Below the pieces are notes generated by a model. That model made no database searches, was not told where the DNA came from, and saw only the letters and a list, made by a program, of their open reading frames with translations. Below are positions 1-12,500 of a DNA stretch of 64,000 nt, one piece after another (within the stretch, counting starts at the first letter, position 1; every line of letters begins with the position of its first letter). The DNA is from Acholoe squamosa (lineage: Eukaryota; Annelida; Polychaeta; Phyllodocida; Polynoidae): assembly GCA_949317995.1 (NCBI GenBank), contig OX439044.1, forward strand, positions 17,012,641 to 17,076,640. Reading direction: 5' to 3'. The position numbers and the translations under genes are program-made.

Positions 1-397
1 GCCTATTTATGGAACATGCAGAAATTTCCCTACATGTTTGGTAAAACCAAGAGAGCGTAAAGGTTATCATCTATACCGATTAGCTGGTTTAATTATCAAC
101 CAATAGAATAACACCAAGTATTCGCTGCAGTCCTCTCAGGGGACAGGTAGTACCCATCTGATAACTGCTATCAGTGATAACCACTGCTGATCAGCTTCAA
201 CAATGGCGGCGCCCATTGGACAGTCGGCTGCCTCGGTATATAAAAAAGACGAAAGAATCACAAATAAATAGGATTTTGAAAGAGAATGGCATACAGAATT
301 TGCCTTTATAAGACTTTAGAAGTGCTGGGTCTTTAAATAAGCGCTGGTTTTGAATAAGTACCTAGAATATAGTTGGCTTGGAATTATTATTTTCAAG

Positions 398-522
398 GCT
401 AATCGTCGGATAAAGGCTGGTGACACATTAATCCGAGAACGGCCTTATGCAGCAGTGTTATTGTCAGAAAACTACCACACACACTGTCATCACTGCTACG
501 GCAAGCTATCCGTCTGCACCCC
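398..522 (+). CDS. SMYD4: SMYD4-like exon: SET start and first MYND cysteines
   Basis: Acceptor tattttcaag, donor gtgagt. The frame reads ANRRIKAGDTLIRERPY, the first strand of a SET domain, and then HCHHCYGKLSVCTP, the first zinc ligands of MYND. It ends with two bases of a codon completed by the exon at 1278. Confidence 0.85.
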
Positions 523-3500
523 GTGAGTTCATTTAGTCATATCTCTGATTTCCCTTTTTATCCACGCTATATTGAAAAGAATGCTATCCAAGTAAGTTTT
601 CTAATGCAATCATGACGCCGTTTATATGAAATAGTCCTACCTTCATGTGAAACAGCAACACCTAAAATGATTTTGAAGCTTATCCCTTTTCTCAATTTCA
701 TTTACATTTCCTTTTGACTGTAGAGGATATCTAATGAAATAACTAAAGCATTCTTGGGAGCAGCAGTGACGTCATAGCAACCAGTGCAGCCCTTATCAGC
801 CTTATCTCCCTACTGATAAGAATCCTTATGAAGGGTTAAATTAAATAGGAAAAAGGTGTTAAAACCCTTTTCAGAAAAGATCTAGGCACCATACAGCAAA
901 ATGAGTTACAAAATCTGAAAGATATTAAAAATTTTGCATCACATACTTGATGCACTATTTTCTAATCCTGATATTAGGAAAGAAATCTGCAAAAATGTTA
1001 CTTTTTCTAGTACATTGCCTATATATATTGACCCTTTGCCAGCTCCCTAGCAACCAGAGTTCTGCTCCCGAGAATCCCCCGTAGTATATGTGATAAGCGC
1101 CTAGGGCACTTAATCAGTAAATTCATGGCTCTCCACTCCAGTATACTTCAGAGTTTAAATGACTGGGAAATCTTGAATATTTTGCCCTTTTCTGGCCTCT
1201 AAAGGCATCAAACACAGGAAAAGGCGATTATTACATTAAATATGATACATCGTAAACTAGAGCTGTGTTCTGTGTAGGTGTGAGCGGTGCAGCCAGGTGC
1301 GGTACTGCAGTATGTCATGTCGCGACAAGTCATGGGGCTCCTACCACTGGCTAGAGTGTGACTTCTTGGACGTGCTTCACTCTGTGAGATCATACTTTAT
1401 GTTAAAATATAACTAAAACCTACATGAATCAATAAGTAAAAATCATTACAGTAAGTTTAAATGTCAACACCTGGTACCATGAATTGGACAAATGGCTTTT
1501 AGATTTGCTGATTATCAAATCTTTAATTACTGATTCTTTAAACTCTACAAATACAGGATAATCCCCTTCTTTAACTACAGGAGGTGGTTGTGAATTTTCT
1601 TGCAAGTATTAAAAACAGAAACTTTCTGTGGATCCCTAACCCCCCGTCCCCTTCCAGCTCCATGGACCTTAAAGATCACTCCCCTAACAAATAGTTTTGT
1701 AAATTCTTTGGATTTCAGGTAGGAATAGCACATCTGAGTTTGCGAGTACTACTTATCACGGGTCTCAGACAAATTCTAGGTACGAAACTCATTTTTGAAA
1801 CATCCTTTGTAAGCTTACAGTAAATAGATCCAGAGTAAAAAAGTAAATATTTCTATAATACCTAAGTCATCCAGTAGGTAGATGTAGCCTACCTGTCAAA
1901 GCAACACAGAATATGGCCACATTCACTGTTCAACTCAATTGAATGTTATGACAGAAGACACTTCTCTTGGCTGGTACAGATCTGCTGAAAACGTTAGGCA
2001 CGACGTCTAAGACAGACTGCGGTGACACGGTACTCGGAGTGAATGCCGAGGGGAGGTATGACCGGGACTACTCGGCCGTCTACCACCTCATGCCACACAC
2101 GGAGCACATGCAGAAGGACGACCTCCTCCAGTACTCACTGGTACATATTTACTTTTATAATGCGGTTAAAATACAACATTGCATTAAGCCACATGCAGGT
2201 TTTAACAATATTTCACTGTAAGGCCGTTTTTTTCCCAAGTTGTTGGCTCAAAAAATCCGTAACTGCAAAAAGTGTGCTTATAGGCAAGGTGCACCTTATG
2301 TGTGAGGTTTATACTAATATGAATCCCATTAAGGTTTCTTTTCCGCAATATCATGACTCCAGAGTCATGAGTAATATATGATTAAAGTCTATATTATTAT
2401 GCCTACTTTTTCTTTACAGACGGCTGTGTTGCTACTACGTTGTCTGCGGGAAGGAGGTTTCTTTAATAGAGAAAAGGTTCAGAACAAGTCTCAGACCAAC
2501 ACAGAGGACACTACCCTCCTAACGGGCACCACGAACTTATCACTTAACTCAGGTAAGGGCAAGACTAACTTATCACTTTCCTTACGTAAGGATATCACTA
2601 ACTTATCACTTACCTCAGTTAAGCGAACTATGAAGAACTTCTTACTTTCCCCAGTTAAGGGTACCACTGACTTATCACTTAACTCAGTTGGGCTCAAATT
2701 ACCGGGGAAATTTGTACTTTATAATGTGGGAATATAGAATGGTGAAGTCACAGTGGTTCATCAGTTTATTTTTTTTATTTTTATTTTATTTTTTTAATCC
2801 AGAGACCTCCTGCTGGACCCCAAGCCCAAATTAAAGCCACACCCCCTCACATTCTGATCACAACATACTCACCTGGGTCCCAGTGCCTAGCTGACATTGT
2901 GAAACAGAACTGGGACCTTCTGATCAGGTCCTACTACACTAGGAAAATCCATGCCAAGGGTTTCAAAACCGTGTATAAGAAACCTCGAAATATTGGATCC
3001 TACATTGTCCGAGCTAAACTACCGGGTCCTCCCAAGGAGGCACCAGTGGCTAGGAGCAATATCTGCAAAACCAAGGGTTGTGGATATTGCACCCGGATGA
3101 ATTTCTCTGGGCAGATTCTTTGTGACCTCACTGGTCGCACATACTCTGCCAAGATGAATGTGTGCTGTAAAAGTTCCAACGTCATCTACTCTTTGGGCTG
3201 CAAACGTTGTGGCAAAAAGTATGTAGGTCAGACAATGGGACCCCTTATGGATCGCATAAGGACTCACTTCTACAATATTAGGAATAATGTAGTGACGAGC
3301 ATCGTTGGCTCCCACTTCAACATGGCCTTCCATAATAAATTGGATGATGTGGAGCTCACCATTGTGGACTTCATTCATGCTCACCCCTCGAGTGACAAGG
3401 CTACCTACCTCAGGAATCTCATTGAATTCAATTGGATTCAGAGACTCCATTCAAATGCCCCAACTGGGTTAAACATAGCTGACGCCCCTTTTGGCGCCGG

Positions 3501-6500
3501 CTAGATTAAGTTGGGTACATTTGGCACCCTTCCCTATTTAAATCAAATTTCACAGGGAAATTACAGCCCACCACTCTCAAGCACAGACCCTGGACCTAGC
3601 CTCGTCAAAAAATTTTTATTTATTTTTTCTGGGGTCTGTGTGTGAGGGGGGTGGCGCAAATAAGCCCCATATAAAATCTAATTTTATCTGGAGCGCTGGA
3701 ACACTGTTTACAAAGGACCGAGTCCTGAGTTAACCAATTAAAAATTCTAAGAAATCCCCGGGAATTTCATAGAATTTAGAGATTATCAAATAATTCTCAT
3801 AAATAAATTTTCTGCCTATCAGAGATAACAGGAAGCTAGAGTTACTAATTTATTTTGTAAATTAAATAACTCTAAAATCCAGACCCCCCCGGTAGGGTCT
3901 GGGGCCACAATAGGCAATACACATTGTCTAACTCAGCACAAACAGATGCCTGATGATTCCCCATAGGAAGAAACTGCTCTCATGACCTATATTTCTTATC
4001 TAGGTCATTACTACATTGGTTACCAGTAACCATAGTAGCTCGGTGGCCACCATTTTCTTAACATCAAGAAATATGACTCACAAAGGCACGATTGAAGTCT
4101 TTATGTTACCATATTGCTGTTTCAACATTTCTATAAGATTTTTTCACAAGTAGAGTTGATCAGTTGAAAGTACCAAAAGAATACATGATTCTAGTTCCAT
4201 GTTTACTTTCATTCTCACAGATAACAAGAAGAGCATAGAGGAGGACCAGGAGAATGGTGTCAGCTTATCTCAGCATAAGATGGAGGAGATGGTCGGGGCC
4301 CTCCTCCTACGTCACATTTGTCAGCTCATCTGTAACGCCCATGCTATCACTGAACTGCAGGTGGAACAAGTGAGTGTGCACATACTCTCTATATGCATGT
4401 TAGATATAGCTGAAAGAATCAAATATTTATCAGTAGAAGTAGCACTCTTTGTTTTTAGCATTGTTGGTTTTCATATAGTCATTTATACTTCTTATATTAA
4501 TAGTGTGAATATGCTGATATACACATTTGAATTGAAAATCCTTATCCTTAATGTTGTCAGTATTTATTTTTTTTTTAGATATAGATCTTGTATTGTTGAT
4601 TTTCTTAACTATAAACTGTTGTCGTTTTATGCTTCATTAAAGCTAGAATAGACTTTAACTCTTTGGTAATAAATCTAACTTATTGTATGTTGCATTGTCT
4701 GTAAACGCATGATGAGCTTAGTGTAGGTCTATCCATTACTAACCATACAAAGAGGATAACGCTAGAAACCACGCCACACCAAATCTCCAGACCAGTCAAT
4801 GAACTGGTTGGATGCCAAAATTGAAAATATTCATTACCGGTGTCTCCAGTGGACATATCTATAGATGAACAGACCCATTTATGGTTCAGGCTTATACATG
4901 TAGAAATAGTTTAGATGACCCCTAACGGATATACCACACCCGGGCCCACACATGTCTTATGTTTTCTAGCTTGACCATCGGCTAAAATTTGTCACACACT
5001 TTCAATGAACGCCTTTGGTTGTACTAGCGCCCCTTGTCACTACTGCAACTCCCCCGAATTATACTACTGTAATCTCCAGTGTATAAGGCGCATCTTATAA
5101 GTGATCCGCAAGCGGGACACCAAGACCTTTCTTTTGATATATTACACTCCCATATAACCCCATCTACTGCATATGGGGTCCAAGGGGGTCCTGGGGGAAT
5201 TTTGAAAAAGTCATTCAGTAGAACAGAAGTTAGGCCACACCAAATTAAATACCGTAGTTGGTCTATGGATTTCCCGCATCATATTTTCAGAAATACAAAT
5301 TTTTTTTTTTTTTGAAAATTATTTTGTCTATGGATTGCGCCCGCACCATTTTCTGCAAAAATCTGATATTTTTTTTTTTTTGGGCCATAATTTTTGAACA
5401 AAATATCACAATGGTAGAGGTTCCTATTTTTGGCAGGGTCCTATTAACGGCAGTTTTGATCAATCTGAGGTCCTAAACCAATGTTAGTAAGTCCTGGGAG
5501 AGTGTACCAAAGGTAAAAAGCTAATTGATTGCATCCAGCACACATATAAATATTTCTGACAGGGCTAAGATTGGACGTCCTCTAGGCACAATGCTACCAC
5601 TCCAAAATCAGCACACATATAAATAGCTGTTTCACATAAATCACATGTAAAGCAGACCTTTTCTTCTTTGAAAATTATCTGGGTCAAATCCCTTACAGCC
5701 TAATTGCCTCAATTAACAAGATAATTAATATTTCATGAATGTTTAGAACATATTTTTGTGCAGAAATGTGCTAAAATATGAGTTAGAAAATTGTTGCCCT
5801 GGCCATGGGGACGGCCTCTGAAAAAAGTATAGTTCCTAGAGGACGAGCATATTTTCAATTCCTATACTAATCCTATATACTTGGCATCGACTATAGTCGA
5901 CGCTAGGCCTGCCATGGTGTCGACTATAGTCGATGCTAGGCCTACCATGGTGTCGACTATAGTCGATGCTAGCCCTCAATGGGTTAAGGTGCTGATAATA
6001 GGGTCCACTGGCCAACTCCTTTCAACTGCTTTCCTGGGAAATCTTTGGTTATAAAAAAAAAATCCAAAAAATCGCCCTCTCCACATCTGTGATGTGCAGA
6101 ATCCATTGACAAAAAAAAAAATCTCAAAAAAAAAAAAATCGCCCTCCCTCTCCATTTTTTCAAAATGAAAATCCATATACCAACTTTTTAATTTGGTGTG
6201 GCCTTATGAATTTTTTGTTACCATATACTGAAACTCTAGACGCGTCTTATATATACAGGATGCGGGAGATTACGGTAAGCAAAGAGAAAATTATGCAGAT
6301 CCAACGTTTCACCAGAAGTGTGGTTTGGTAGTTGTGGATGCAGAGTGCAAGGTTTAGTTTATTACATATCGATGGTAATGATCGCTGATGTCATTTACCG
6401 GACCGTATAGTGTGGACAGACGCATAGTCTCTCTCTAATGGCTGACATAACGAACAATCGGGAGGGAACAGAGCCTGTCCCTAGAAAGCCCAGAGTGAAT

Positions 6501-9500
6501 GCAGTATGGAACTAGGTACCAGAATACGAGGGGGACCCAAGATAGTGACACCCACCATCCACAATCATCGCTAAACATCTCTAAGACCTTAGGCCTGTAT
6601 AATGGACAGTAGGGAGGTTGAACCTAGGGATTGAATGGCAGCTGAGAATAAGGGTTGGTGTTTTCATCACAGTTCTTTCTTTTTCTGTGAGAGAAAGGGC
6701 CTTTTCAGATGAAGAGTATGTAAAGTTAAGACAACTGGAGATACATGTATACAGCTGTGCCTAAGTTCAGACTGAATTGAAATTTGTCGTGTTTCATCTT
6801 TTACAGATTTTAGATCCTCAATCGGAGTCGGCGTGTGTATTTGTGTGTTTGCTGAGTGTAATACTCGGGGAGGAGAGTGTCTACCATGTCTGACTGTGGG
6901 ACACTAGCTGTGCTACCACCCCGCTTTGCCTTTGCCTCTGCTGCACACTACATACACCACTCTTCTTATAGTGTTAAAACATGGTGTTCATATTTGATGT
7001 GGTCATTGTATATAAGGCTTTACAGATCAGAGCTGACACTTCTTAGTGCAGTCTTTATACCTTTAGAATTAATCATCATTCCCTGTCAAATGAGATTAAC
7101 TGAGGCAGGGGTAGACACTAACACTGGGCCGGTGGCCTATGACCACTGGTTTTGGCTGTAGGCCAGTGATTTTTTTCTAGATTTCCTTTGAAATTGGCCA
7201 TTTGGCTAGTAGAATATCTAAAAATACATTGCTCTATACTAAACTACTGGCCCGGGTGGCCAAATGTCCAAAATGCTAGTATCTACCCCTGTGAGGGTTA
7301 ATAAAAAGAGAAAATATGCTTTGCTGTACATAATCTTAATCGTGTGTGAGGAGTGACATCTCTGAGACTTGGGACATGGAAGAAATGAAAGGAGTGAAAT
7401 AAGGTTTAATGAAAATGGGAGATAGATACTAAGAGAACGGAATGATGTTTTCTCATATGTGACCTGCCGAAGGTTCGGTATTGTCAATGAGCCATGTTAC
7501 CATATATACTCCCATTGGCTTAGTTCTGGTTGCCTGAATTTTGTCGATAGGTCTGGTCAGAGATTTGCCCTTTTGTGCATTAAGCTGCTTTATTTTGATC
7601 ATACCCTGACGTGAGATGTGCCTGTGAATTCATCATGAAATATTATACCGTATCCATTCTAATAAGCGCACATGTGCAGAAAATTAATTGTCAGGTGCTC
7701 AAAACCTTATTAAAAGAATTAGTTCTAAAAAGCGCACACCCAAATGCTTAAAATCGTTCTTTTTGCCCTAAACATCTTGATTTTAAGACTTTATCTAACT
7801 GATTTTACACCAGGGTGGGGTCCAAAAAGGAGGGGGTGCGCTTATTAGAACATGTGCGCTTATTAGAATGAATACAGTATGGGTTATATTGGTGTGGATG
7901 ATGATATGGTCGATGACGGTTGTATATATACTTGGTTCAGGGTGTCTGAGTCACCATTTTTCCCAACCTGTTTATTTTGCTGATGTTGCTTAAATGTGTA
8001 AATCCTTATAACACATTGAATCATTGCTATTAACATATCTATAATATAATCCAAACATGCAGGTGCTGCAACTTTTCAGTGCACTGAAAATATACTTCAT
8101 TCATAATTCATATTCCTTTGGATATATTATATTGAATCAACTTAAATACTTATCTAGAGAATCATAAAACTGTTTGAAAAGAGGAAATTTAAAAGGCATA
8201 TTTTTAAGCACTGGTTCCACAGACCTAAATCGTGCTAATCCGACCGATTTTTTTCTATACTTTTGATATATTATAAATCGTCGGATTAGGGCTATTCCGA
8301 CCGATTGTATGGCTGTGGAACCAACGCTTTAGCAAACAACCTGTGAATATCCAAAGCCCTGGTTCCACAGGTGCACAATCGGTCGGAATAGCCCTAATCC
8401 GACGATTTATAATGTATCAAAAGTATAAAAAAAAAAGATGGGTCGGATTAGTGCTAATCTGACCAATTTACAGCTGTGGAACTAGCACTTAAAATACATT
8501 AATCATGTAACCTACACTGCTCTGAGCTCAGGTCACTCATCCTATCACCCACTCTATCATCAGGTAGCCCATGTAGACACGACGTGTCTGGTGAACCCAC
8601 AGAGCCAGGTGCGGATAGCCACTGCCCTCTACCCTACAACCAGCCTCTGTAATCATGCCTGTGAACCCAGCTTTATCAACAGGTAAGTTGACAACTTTCT
8701 GTATTTAAAGTTGGGATAGTAGCTATATTTCTGTTCTTGATTATAACATACAAACCATTTAAGGCCACACCGAATTAAATAGTTGGTCTATGGATTTACC
8801 GCATCATATTTTCCCTCCCTCTCCATTTTTTCAAAATGAAAATCCATAGACCCACTTTTTAATTTGGTGTTGCCTAACCTGTAATTATGTAAACCTATAA
8901 GGGATTTTCCACACGAAGGATCCGCCGCGAATACACTATTGAAAAAGTGAATGACTATGGCATAGAAAGTGTGAGTAGTTTTTTGTGTTAATCTCTTTTA
9001 TGTAAATCATAAGGTCGGCTGATATTGATTTCCACCCTGTGGCGCGTTTCCTTTCTATAGCTTCCATCGGGACGTCCTGATCGTTAGAGCAGTGAAGGAT
9101 ATATCCCCAGGGGAGGAGATTTGTAACTGTTATGGTGAGTACATGAGAGGACCTAATCTAATGACCGTGTTCAGGTTATCAGCTATGGGCTGCATACATG
9201 TACAGTAAGTAGCTTTAAAACACTTTGTGTAACACTGTAATAAAGAATTGTGCCCCCCTTTAATTGGTACAGTGATGTCGACGTCACTGTAACCAGTTGT
9301 TAGTACGGAAGAACAATGATTTTCTGTGATGTGCTTGGCAAAGTCCTAGAATTATTTTGTTTTTGTGGCCCATAGCCCTTAACCATTACAGCAATCCTCT
9401 TAATAGCTAGTTGACAAGTCTAATATTAAACCTAACTTGTTTAATATGAATCAATCCTAAGAGCTATGACATTTAGCCATAGGGGTAGCTATTTAACTAT

Positions 9501-12500
9501 TCTAATATTATTAATCCTAACTTGTTAATATGAATCATTCCTAAGAGGTATTACATTTGGCCATAGTAAGGGCATATATAACAAATAGAGATGCACTAGT
9601 TGATTCTAGGGGCAGATAAGAAGCACGAGGCCGTAGGCCGAGTGCCTTCTTATCTAGCCCATAGAATCAACGTGTGCATCTCTATTTGTTATATATGTTC
9701 TTTATACCAGGGTTTCCACAATAAAATTAAATATATTTACCTTATAAAGCTATGGAAATCAATGATATGTGTTGCAAGTCGACGTAATCCGTCCTCCGCC
9801 ATATTGGTTTCTCGGCGAGACGACAAGGCTGCTTGGACGCAAAGTGTTACCTCGGCGTGTGTCCTACAGGCATTTTCATAGTAAAACCGCTGGTAAGGAC
9901 TGCGCGCGACAGCCAGAATACCCTTAGAGCATATGCCAACGTGACAACTTGTGTCTCGCCGCGGTAAATAATCCGTGCGCTACGCAGTCAACATGACGGA
10001 GAAATTTCGCTCGATTCGATTTTTATATCTTCAATCCTGTATCATATACAGTTAAAACCATGCCAAATTAAAGGTAGGTGCTAGAATATAATGTCTACTT
10101 TCATCCTCTATACGGATTAAGGTGTTATTACTATAGTTTTTTTAATATCGAATTAAAATGGTCACTGTCAACTTGCTGTCTTCTCGTTTCAATCCAAGTG
10201 TCAACATCCGTTCACTTAGCGCATACTATTCGAACGTCATTATCCGCTCCCGGCACCGTCAAATCGTTCAAGAACGTGATAACCATGGTATAAGGGTAGC
10301 TATACCATAATCTCTTTTAGTTCTCATTGCATCCACAAGGGGGACACCAAGACCTTTTTTTTTATATCTTACATGCCCCCTTGGTCATAATAGGACATTA
10401 GGGGGCCCAGGAGGGTCCGGGGTGGCCCAAGCTACACATAGGTTTTTGAATTTTGAAAATTCATTCAGTAGAACCAAAGTTATGAATTTTTCATTTTTTT
10501 GAGAATTTTCCAAGACTCTAGGTGTGCATTATACGCGGGCTGTGCCTTATACACGGGAGATTACGGTAGTATGAAATATTAGGACCTTGCTTGCATGTTA
10601 TCATACTTACAGCGATCACCGTCCAGGTAGGAGCCAGGCTCCATCCCCCTCCATTCTATTATCATTATAGTACTACTAGGGATAGGGGCATCATCCTTAG
10701 GGACTATTGTCATCATGATGCACAAATGCAGTTTTGGCGGGAGTTATGCGAATAGTGGCTTGGTGGTGCCAATAACCTGGGTGAGGGAGTGCTGATGTCA
10801 GACCACAAGCTAGACTTGCTCAAGGATATTGATTTTATTTCTTTTCGAGTTACGAGCAATGCACATTGCTGCCATATATTTAACCCTTTAAGAAAAGGAT
10901 CACAAACACACTCTGGTTATTGTCATCATTATGCACGAATGCAACACTACTATTAACCCTTTAAGAAAAGGATCACATACACACTCTGATTATTGTCATC
11001 ATGATAGTGAATGCAGCACTGCTATTAACCCTTTAAGAACAGGATCACATACACACTCTGGTTATTGTCATCATGATACATGAATGTAGCACTGCTATTA
11101 ACCCTTTAAGAACAGGATCACATACACACTCGGGTTATTGTCATCATTATGCACGAATGCAGCACTGCTATGAACCCTTTAATAACAGGATCACGGGCTT
11201 CCCTAGCCCACTTAAATGGGTCTATATCTCCTCTTTCCTATCCCCTCGAAATGTGTGTGGTGCACATATGCGCGGGCACTGACACATTCCTTTGTTAAAT
11301 TATCAACCTGTGAAGCACGGAATAGCCACTTAGTGCCGCTAAAGTGCTGTAAAACACAAATCAATCAATCAATCAAAAGAACAGGATCACATACACACTC
11401 TGGTTATTGTCATCATGATACATGAATGTAGCACTGCTATTAACCCTTTAAGAACAGGATCACATACACACTCTGGTTATTGTCATCATGATACACAAAT
11501 GCAGCACTGCTATAAACCCTTTAAGAACAGGATCACATACACACTCTGGTTATTGTCATCATGATACATGAATGTAGCACTGCTATTAACCCTTTAAGAA
11601 AAGGATCACATACACACTCTGGTTATTGTCATCATGATACATGAATGCAGCACTGGATCTAACCCTTTTAAGAACAGTTTCATTTACATCAGGAATACAT
11701 TGTGAATACATTGGAATACATTAGGAATACATTAAGAATACATCATGAATATGTTAGGAATATATCATGAATACATTAGGAATATATCATAATTGTACTG
11801 TGAATACAGTAGGAATACATTAGGAATATATCATAACTGTACTGTGAATACAGTAGGAATACATTAGGAATATATCATGAATACATTAGGAATACATCAT
11901 GAATACATTAGGAATACATCATGAATATATTGTGAATACATTAGGAATACATCATGAATGTTTTGTGAATACATTAGGAATACATCATGAATGTATTGTG
12001 AATACATTAGGAATACGTTAGGAATATATCATGAATACCTTAGGAATACATCATGAATACATTAGGAATGAATCAGTAGGAATACATAAGGGATACATCA
12101 AGCATATGTTAGATACTACCGTAATCTCCCGCGTAGAAGACGCGCTGCGCATATAAGACGCACCCCAAACTCAGCACATGCATTTCCGTGTATAAGACGC
12201 ACATTTTAAGGATGAAATTTGTAAGATTAGTACATTTCTATAGAAAAATTACCCCTCGTATAAGATGCACCCCCAAGTTGAGATAAATCTATAAGACGCA
12301 CCAGCATTTTGTTTGGCGTAGAGGACGCGTCTTATACGCGGGAGATTACGGTAATCTTAATCCTTAATAGGCGACTGGCGTTACAGCTATGCTATGCTTT
12401 CTTAGAGATCATGATATTCAAATACTTTACAACTATCTTACTCTTTGAATCTTTGGATCTTTTCCTATTGTCCCCTCATTAATCATACCATACAATAACC

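Larger units (their letters stand above)
5065..6277. mobile_element. MITE-like element of the TA-CCGTAATC family, with a nested element
   Basis: The left end reads TACTGTAATCTCCAGTGTAT and the right end is the inverse (GGGAGATTACGGTA). Both are flanked by or end in TA, matching copies at 10303, 12117, 13867, 22831 and 25053. No transposase is visible. Confidence 0.65.
4370..8563 (+). other. Intron of SMYD4-like gene, filled with MITE-like repeats
   Basis: It holds a TA-flanked MITE-like element (5065-6277) with a second inverted-repeat element inside it, a second TA-flanked element (7645-7880) and a hairpin repeat (8213-8480). Nothing coding is convincing in the remainder. Confidence 0.7.

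Noticed and set aside
203-271. Short ORF starting ATGGCGGCGCCC
   Set aside because: Only 22 codons, no splice or homology support; it lies in an intron of the SMYD4-like gene.
6809-6895. Possible extra SMYD4-like exon after tcttttacag
   Set aside because: The frame reads ILDPQSESACVF and then runs to a stop without a good donor, and the exons at 4221 and 8564 already join in phase and match the family.
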